NCBI GenBank assembly: GCA_907165275.2
Contig: OU015649.1
Span: 9,392,001 to 9,456,000, forward strand
Reading direction: 5' to 3'
Length of the DNA: 64,000 bases
From: Zygaena filipendulae
Lineage: Eukaryota > Arthropoda > Insecta > Lepidoptera > Zygaenidae
The notes beneath the pieces are model-generated. The model searched no databases. It saw only the letters and a list, made by a program, of their open reading frames with translations, and was not told the DNA's origin. Position 1 is the first letter of the stretch. Each line of letters begins with the position of its first letter. The position numbers and the translations under genes are program-made. Positions 58,199 to 64,000 of the stretch are shown here, piece after piece.

Positions 58199-60879
58199 AA
58201 AAATAAATTACCGCAAAACATTACTAAGCATTTACAAGGAAAAGGAAAAGTAGTATCTAGCGTCTATTTTGGTGGATAATGTATGTATAATATAATCTTA
58301 CGTCCTTGTCAAAAAGAATATTATTACTTACAGATAAGTATTTTAACATAAAAACAAACGAATATACAAATAAAGACTAGTTATTTAAACGACTTTTTTT
58401 AAAAGAAAAATTAAATGAGCCTTAAAAATTTTATACCTAAAAGCAAGACAATTCCAACACAAAAGATTTATTAACATTGCGTTAATTTAAACAAGGCAAC
58501 ACAATTCCTGTTGACAATCAACATATTAAACGTGGAAAGAATTTAAAACTACTTAAGGGCGCGATTGTGACATCCATTTAATCTGAAACGAAATTATAAT
58601 AATTTCACTTAATTACGGCATTTATTCTGCAGCGAGGTCGCGCAGGCGCTCTATCTTAAGTTACTTGTTACCCGTATCGTATGACGCCTTGTAGTGCCTA
58701 CCTATCCACTTCAATGTTTATTCATTTACATGGAAATTACAAACTATTTCCGCAAATTTAAATCTTTAATTACATATATACCTGCTTCACCACCTCTGTT
58801 AACAACCTTTTAAATTATCTCTCAAAACTCAATATTATTATAATAATTTTTCATATATCACATTTTGTAAACAATTAAATACAAGTTACCTTATTTTGGT
58901 TAAAGTAAATGCTTTTTCATTTTATTTTTCACGCCTTCTACAGTGTACCTACCAAAAAAAACCAAAACATTGGTCAAATCTTGTTCTACTATATGCATTT
59001 ATTTTTATTGATCATCTGGTATTGCATGGTTTTACGTGTAAATTTCAGGATTCCCACTCTTCGTGATGGGGTAAAAGAAATGAGGTATAAAAGAATAGGG
59101 ATAAAAATAAGGATGGCTGAAGGAAACACAAAGATACAAACATTCAACTATTCAAACTTTACCATTTTTACTACTCGTATAAACTACTTGATATGCTTAC
59201 AACTTTGTTCGTAGTCTTGGATTTTCCACATTCCTTCATTTTCTAAAGTAACCTAAAAGTAGTTATGTTGATCATAAAGCCACTATCGATAATAATAGTT
59301 GGGAAACTCAAGACTTAAAGTAGGTATTTGTCCTTTCTAAGTTTAATCATTTCGGACAGACAAATAATTATTATTTTTTATGTTTGAACTGGCTCGTATT
59401 TAACTAGTAACAGAAAAAAAACATCAAGACCGCAAAGCAATAAAAATTATCAATTTTACCCATACTATTTTGATGTAGGTGATTAGTACGACCGTATTTA
59501 GGTATGTAAACATAAACAGTTTTGTTGTATGTATACAACAAAACTGTTTATGTTTAGACATTAAGATTTAATGAAATATAATGGCGGAAGCCTATTAAAA
59601 CGATTACCTACAGGTTATTTAATGTTGTCATGTAAGTGATCAAGTTTTTGTGCAAATGTGATAAATAAATACCTATATACTATATTGATTTTACATACAA
59701 TTCCAAAATAACCAGGTTATCATACCAATGGGCCCAAAAGTCATGCAGGGCAACAAAGTGCTTCATCTAATCATCCGTTTGCTGAGTTAAGAACAAGGCT
59801 CCTTAGATGATCCCTGCAGTTTTCAGTAGAGGCGAATCTCAGACATGAGGAGACGACTTAGAAGAAGACCCATAAAACTAGGTGTTTTCTCGCGGTTCCA
59901 TCCGCACGAATATTGGGAACTTTTTTCCAGGGTAAAAGTATCCTTTTTTGTACTTGTTACTTAAATATACTACATATTAGCTTTAGTTCTATAATTACCC
60001 CTCACAAACAAACAAAACAAACTTATTATAAACTTATTATCATATAGCTTATTCTCTTAGTCGATTTTTTTCCTAGAGCGAACAGTTTTAACCTTGGTGA
60101 AATATAGATACTGCATCTCTATCTCTACCATACTATAACGTCATTTTCTCCGCGCTTTTACCAGCACCAGCTTTATACTTGTTTAATACTTGTTTATAAT
60201 CGTGTAAATCTTTAATAATAATAATAATAAACCATTTATTGCCAAAACAAAAACTGTGTAGGTGCATACATAAACAAAACTTTATACTTGTTTATAAAAT
60301 ATCCTGTGTTCTAATTGCAGAACATATTCTATATTATGTGCTTAATCTCATGTGTGATTGCTGCATAACAAATATCTTCACAGATTTTCATATTTAAAAC
60401 ACTACCCTTGTGTTTGTTTGTTTGACATGTTTACTTTTATACAAATTTCTTTCTTTTTATGTTGTCTTTGTGTGCATTAATTTTTAAATAAATAAATAGA
60501 AATGATTTTATTATAAGTACTTTAAAGTGACTGTCAATACTGAGTAATATTTTGTTTTAAGCCAGGGATAAAATACACTTCATATTATACCAATGCACAC
60601 TGTTATTATACGAGTATATATCCAGACACCATTCATTACCAAAGCAATCTCTTCGGTAAAGCTATCGAGATTAAATCAGGCAGTGTATCGATGTTCTTAT
60701 TAATTCATTTTTCATACTTCACATAGATAGTCATCGGCGTAATCCGGAGTCACTCAACATCTATTCCCACGTTCCAAATACGTTACATAGCCCTATACTT
60801 ACAAGCTATACTGTATTCCTATATCTTTGTTGGAATAAAAGTAGGCGACTATTCCACAAAAAAATCATCTAGACTATGT
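58199..60879. other. Intergenic DNA
   Basis: About 58540-58690 is a repeat-free, less AT-rich block ('gcagcgaggtcgcgcaggcg'). A perfect palindrome is at 59507-59556. About 59880-59960 is a decayed short repeat. (TAA)n with 'accatttattgcca' at about 60210-60245 looks like a repeat tail. The open frame at 58909-59214 has no motif. No gene called. Confidence 0.4.
59507..59556. repeat. Perfect 24-bp palindrome, 2-nt spacer
   Basis: The left arm starts 'taaacataaacagttttgtt' (59507-59530); after GT the right arm (59533-59556) is its exact complement. No larger element is seen around it. Confidence 0.9.
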
Positions 60880-61119
60880 GGACGCCGATAAGCAATAACA
60901 TATTAACCCACAAAAATTAGTTATTGATACAGAACGCTTTATTGAGAGTTATATACACCGTTTTTTAATTATTTGTTTACCTTATTACATTGTTTCAATA
61001 CCAAAAAAATGTTGAACGTAAAAGATGTTGACACAAAATGGCGCTATAATTTTAATACACGATTAGCTCAAAATTTCTCCAATATGAGTTAACACACTAT
61101 TGCTTATTTATCTATGTCC
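60880..61119. mobile_element. MITE with 4-bp target duplication, copy 2
   Basis: It is 240 bp, inverted relative to 33993-34227. The ends are GGACGCCGATAAGCAATAAC and, from the other side, GGACATAGATAAATAAGCAA. Flanked by ATGT at 60876-60879 and 61120-61123. The interior shares 'ttaccttattacattgtttc' and 'aaaatggcgctataatttta' with copy 1. Confidence 0.8.
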
Positions 61120-61671
61120 ATGTAAGATTAAACGAGGGACATAAAACATTCCAATAATGCTTATTATTTTTATGTACATAAGAACATAAATGAGTGAATG
61201 TGGAATCATCAAGTACGTTTACCACTATGAAACAAACAACAATAGTCGGTACCTAATTACTTGAAATAAGTGCAATTAAGAATTCAATATTCCTGAGTAA
61301 TTTGGCGTGATTAAATATTTTATCGTTACTTAATACAAACGATGACAACTTTTTATACCTGTACGTGTACCTACTATAATTTTTTTACCTCATGCATCAT
61401 TTATCAAGCGCGATTGGGACAAGCAATCGTTTCACAAGAAGGAAAAAAAATCCCGTCCGAATAATTTAATGTTCGCAAGCCAGTTCTACATATTTATTTC
61501 CTAGTTACTCGTAACTTTTGCATATTTGTGCTGTTTATAAGATGCCGTGAATCAGGTTATTTGTTAAAATAAAAATTATGGTTTGCTTTACAACTACCAG
61601 TAGAAATTAATGTAATTTAAACATTTCCTACTCTAACTAAACAATGATTTAAGGAACATTAATAAATAATC

Positions 61672-61866
61672 CTACTAATATTATGAATGTGAAAATGTGG
61701 ATGTTTGGATGTTTGTTACTCAATCACGCAAAAACGGCTGAACTTGGATGAAATTTGGCGTGCACGTTGTCAGGGGTACAGAAAAGGACATAGGGTACTT
61801 TTTATCCCAGAATTCCTGCGGGAACTCCGAAATTACCGCGGGTGAAACCGCGGGGCACAGCTAGTA
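61672..61866. repeat. Lepidopteran short repeat, best-preserved copy
   Basis: It runs 'cctactaatattatgaatg', 'cacgcaaaaacggctgaact', 'gatgaaatttggcgtgcacg', 'gaaaaggacatagggtactt', 'attcctgcgggaactccgaa' and 'gggtgaaaccgcggggcaca', ending 'gctagta'. It looks like a SINE or the 3' tail of a non-LTR retrotransposon; the class is inferred. It ends 50 bp before the LTR. Confidence 0.85.
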
Positions 61867-61916
61867 AATAATCAATCAAATAATACAAGTAAGACAAAGA
61901 AAGAGAGAAATGGCAT

Positions 61917-62283
61917 TGTTAAGTCCGCGATGGCGCGGAGCTAAGAATATAATCTGAAGTGCGTCAGTTACCTTTGATGGTGGTGGTATCCGCTTCGTGG
62001 GGCCCCAGTCTTCTTGCTTGACACCACTAATTTGGATTCACTGAGCACTTTTATATAATCTATCGTCTACTATTTTATACTAATACCCCGAAAATACACT
62101 GAATTGCTTCTAACCCTTAGTAACCGAATTAATAGTAATAAAACTAGGGAGCCGACCGATCTCCACCTAGCTATCCGATTCGAGTCTCAATTTGTTCTAC
62201 CTACCCGACACAAAATCTATAAAAGCCACTATGCAATTATCATTAGGTTTTTATTATCTACCCTCCTTTATGTATTCTAAACA
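61917..62283 (-). repeat. BEL/Pao 3' LTR
   Basis: 367 bp, beginning TGTTTAG (62283) and ending TTAACA (61917), the usual TG..CA edges. Minus-strand TATAAAA at 62055-62049 followed by GTGCTCAGTG gives a possible promoter and start site. The LTR directly follows the polypurine tract. Confidence 0.8.
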
Positions 62284-62399
62284 ATCCCCCCGCCCAAGCA
62301 GTTCTCAACTGCTTTAAGCACAAAAAAAAGAACTAAAATCTATCATGCAATTGAAGGTAACCTTAATGAACTATATGAACGAATAATCATTAATTAAAC

Positions 62400-64000
62400 T
62401 TAATCTAGCGGTAGACGGGAGAGTTTCGATACTGCACGCTGCAAAACCGATCCCTGAGCAACCCTAACATCCGCTAGTCTGACCACTCCATCAGAGCCCG
62501 GATATAACTTTACAATGCGTCCTCTACGCCATTGCAAAGGCGGAAGATTCTCCTCCTTTAGTAACACTAGATCACCTACGCAAGGTGGAATAGTTTGATC
62601 TGTCCATTTCAGACGTTGTTGTAGAGTATGAAGGTATTCTAGATGCCACCTATGCCAAAACCTCTGTGAAACTTGCTGCAAGAGCTGAAACCGAGTTAAT
62701 CTGGAAAGTTTGACGTCCAGGAATGAAAATTCAGGAATCGCGTTAAGAGGCTGCCCAATAAGAAAATGACCCGGGGTGAGAACCTCTAAATCATTTGGAT
62801 CCGATGATACCGGACAAAGAGGCCTAGAGTTCAGGACGGCTTCGATCTTACAGAAAATGGTACTCAGTTCCTCGAACGTAAGCGTTGTTTCCCCTATAAC
62901 GCGTTTTAAATGTGTTTTTGCGGATTTGACAGCCGCTTCAAATAAACCTCCCCAAGATGGACATCCAGGTGGATCAAATATCCACGTTATACCACGTTTT
63001 GCTAGGTTTTGACCTATTGAAGTTTGATTTTGCTCTAAGAAATTAAAGACATCCCGTAAGTAATTATTACCTCCCTTAAAATTAGTACCACAGTCGGACC
63101 GAATAACTGATGGCAAACCTCTCCGAGATACAAGTCGAGTGAGAGCCGCTATAAATGCTTCAGTCGATAAGTCAGATACGACCTCCAAATGAACGGATTT
63201 TGTGGCCAGACAAACGAATACACATAAGTAAACTTTAGTAATTTTAGGATTCCGCAATTTATGTGGCCGTATAAGAAATGGTCCCGCAAAATCAGTTCCT
63301 ACTCCTTGAAATGGACGAGAAGCTAAAACCCGATCTCGAGGCAAATCGCCCATTATTGGTTGAACCGTAGACCCCGTTAACTTATAGCATGGTATGCATT
63401 TAAAAATTATACTTCTTATTACCCGTCTTGCCGAGATAACCCAATAATCTCTCTGCAGTATCGCTACGAGAGAATTTAGTCCAGCATGCATATTTTTTAC
63501 ATGCAAGTCCGATATCAAAAGTTGTACAAACCGACCTGATTTGGGAAGCAACAATGGATGCCGAGCATCGTAGCTTAAGTCCGAGTTTCGAAGCCGGCCT
63601 CCGACCCGAAGAAAGCCATCCGAATCAATGAAAGGGTTCAAACGTTTAAGATATCCCTTTAACTGTATTTTTTCTCGTAAGGCAGTCATCTCCGAATTAA
63701 AATTTTCCTTCTGAACTAAATATATCCATAGATGCATAGCTTCTCGTCGTTCCGATACCGGAATAAAATTATCTTTCCGTTTAATACCACCTTTCCTACA
63801 GTTTGTTATAAACCGTTTTATCCAAGCCGTGACCGAAATTAATTTATCTAATGAGCTGTACCGCTCCAATAGAAAGTTGAAGTCTAGTTCCGGTTCTGCC
63901 GGAACTGCTACCAAACATTTTAAGCCTGGCATTTCCGAAGGAAGTTCAACGGTATTCGCAGGCCAAAACAATTCGGATTGTCGCAACCAATCCGGTTGCC
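62400..64000 (-). CDS. BEL/Pao Pol polyprotein, integrase region (partial)
   Basis: The C-terminal part of a Pol polyprotein that inserts the element's cDNA into host DNA. The frame is open to the window edge: the codon at 63986 is TTG, not ATG, and reading continues upstream as QPDW, so no start is present. Counting from that TTG, a zinc-binding H2C2 domain has H162, H167, C197 and C200; the integrase core has D232 (GTDFAGPF), D298 (RSDCGTNFKGG) and E350 (WGGLFEAAVKSAKTHL). A C-terminal domain of the kind found in Pao elements follows (RFWHRWHLEYL; VGDLVLLKEENLPPLQWRRG). All catalytic residues are present and no stop or frameshift is seen. Reverse transcriptase, RNase H and gag would lie beyond 64000. 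Confidence 0.92.
   Translation of the reverse strand, partial: QPDWLRQSELFWPANTVELPSEMPGLKCLVAVPAEPELDFNFLLERYSSLDKLISVTAWIKRFITNCRKGGIKRKDNFIPVSERREAMHLWIYLVQKENFNSEMTALREKIQLKGYLKRLNPFIDSDGFLRVGGRLRNSDLSYDARHPLLLPKSGRFVQLLISDLHVKNMHAGLNSLVAILQRDYWVISARRVIRSIIFKCIPCYKLTGSTVQPIMGDLPRDRVLASRPFQGVGTDFAGPFLIRPHKLRNPKITKVYLCVFVCLATKSVHLEVVSDLSTEAFIAALTRLVSRRGLPSVIRSDCGTNFKGGNNYLRDVFNFLEQNQTSIGQNLAKRGITWIFDPPGCPSWGGLFEAAVKSAKTHLKRVIGETTLTFEELSTIFCKIEAVLNSRPLCPVSSDPNDLEVLTPGHFLIGQPLNAIPEFSFLDVKLSRLTRFQLLQQVSQRFWHRWHLEYLHTLQQRLKWTDQTIPPCVGDLVLLKEENLPPLQWRRGRIVKLYPGSDGVVRLADVRVAQGSVLQRAVSKLSRLPLD

Larger units (their letters stand above)
61917..64000 (-). mobile_element. BEL/Pao LTR retrotransposon, 3' part
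   Basis: The C-terminal part of pol (62400-64000), a 117-nt gap, a polypurine tract (GGGCGGGGGGA, 62295-62285) and a complete 3' LTR (61917-62283). No envelope-like frame lies between pol and the LTR. The 5' part is beyond the window. The host bases after the LTR are ggcat (61912-61916), the predicted target duplication if the 5' side can be seen. Confidence 0.9.

Noticed and set aside
62776..63012. Plus-strand open frame over BEL/Pao pol
   Set aside because: Antisense shadow of the integrase.
1..64000. CRISPR array, prokaryotic operon or phage-like system
   Set aside because: Introns, Tc1, pogo and BEL/Pao elements and lepidopteran repeats show a eukaryotic chromosome; no regularly spaced repeats found.
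1..64000. Conserved microRNA genes
   Set aside because: I looked by eye for well-known insect miRNA seeds and found no convincing precursor. Small RNA mapping would be needed to exclude them.

Overview
The window looks like a lepidopteran (moth or butterfly) nuclear genome. It is AT-rich and intron-rich, and it is littered with short repeats carrying the CCGCGGTTTCACCCGCG box that is typical of Lepidoptera. The recognisable host genes and transposons are insect-like. No bacterial, viral or CRISPR-type organisation is present. All calls come from reading the sequence; no database search was run.

Two host genes sit tail to tail at the left end. Positions 932-4155 (+) hold the last exons of chitin synthase 1 (CHS1, Drosophila kkv), including the pair of mutually exclusive 59-codon exons known for this gene (932-1108 and 1282-1458), four common exons and the stop at 4153-4155. 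Positions 5201-6487 (-) hold a complete four-exon gene for COP9 signalosome subunit 8 (CSN8, 185 aa).

From about 7 kb to 61.9 kb I find no gene I can name. This stretch is mostly transposon debris set in unique AT-rich DNA. The better-defined elements are: a pogo-like DNA transposon remnant (7924-9069) that split an older repeat; a nested composite of about 3.2 kb with hAT-like ends (9841-13081) holding a giant hairpin and another terminal-inverted-repeat element; a 235-240 bp MITE family with two complete copies and 4-bp target duplications (33993-34227, 60880-61119) and one partial copy; an apparently intact Tc1-like transposon with a 339-aa DD34E transposase (41320-42890); an internally deleted relative of Tc1 (47133-47509); and a tandem pair of palindromic elements (50245-50692). 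Between them lie short GC- or CpG-rich islands and TAAT-rich blocks that could be promoters or enhancers. Three exon-like segments with splice signals (12240-12348 +, 20922-21013 -, 26990-27191 +) deserve a check against RNA data.

The right edge (61917-64000, -) is the 3' part of a BEL/Pao LTR retrotransposon: integrase plus the C-terminal part of Pol, a polypurine tract and a complete 367-bp 3' LTR. It runs off the window.

Functionally, CHS1 makes cuticle and tracheal chitin, and CSN8 is part of the complex that removes NEDD8 from cullins. They are neighbours but there is no sign that they work together. The rest is mobile DNA and possible regulatory sequence.
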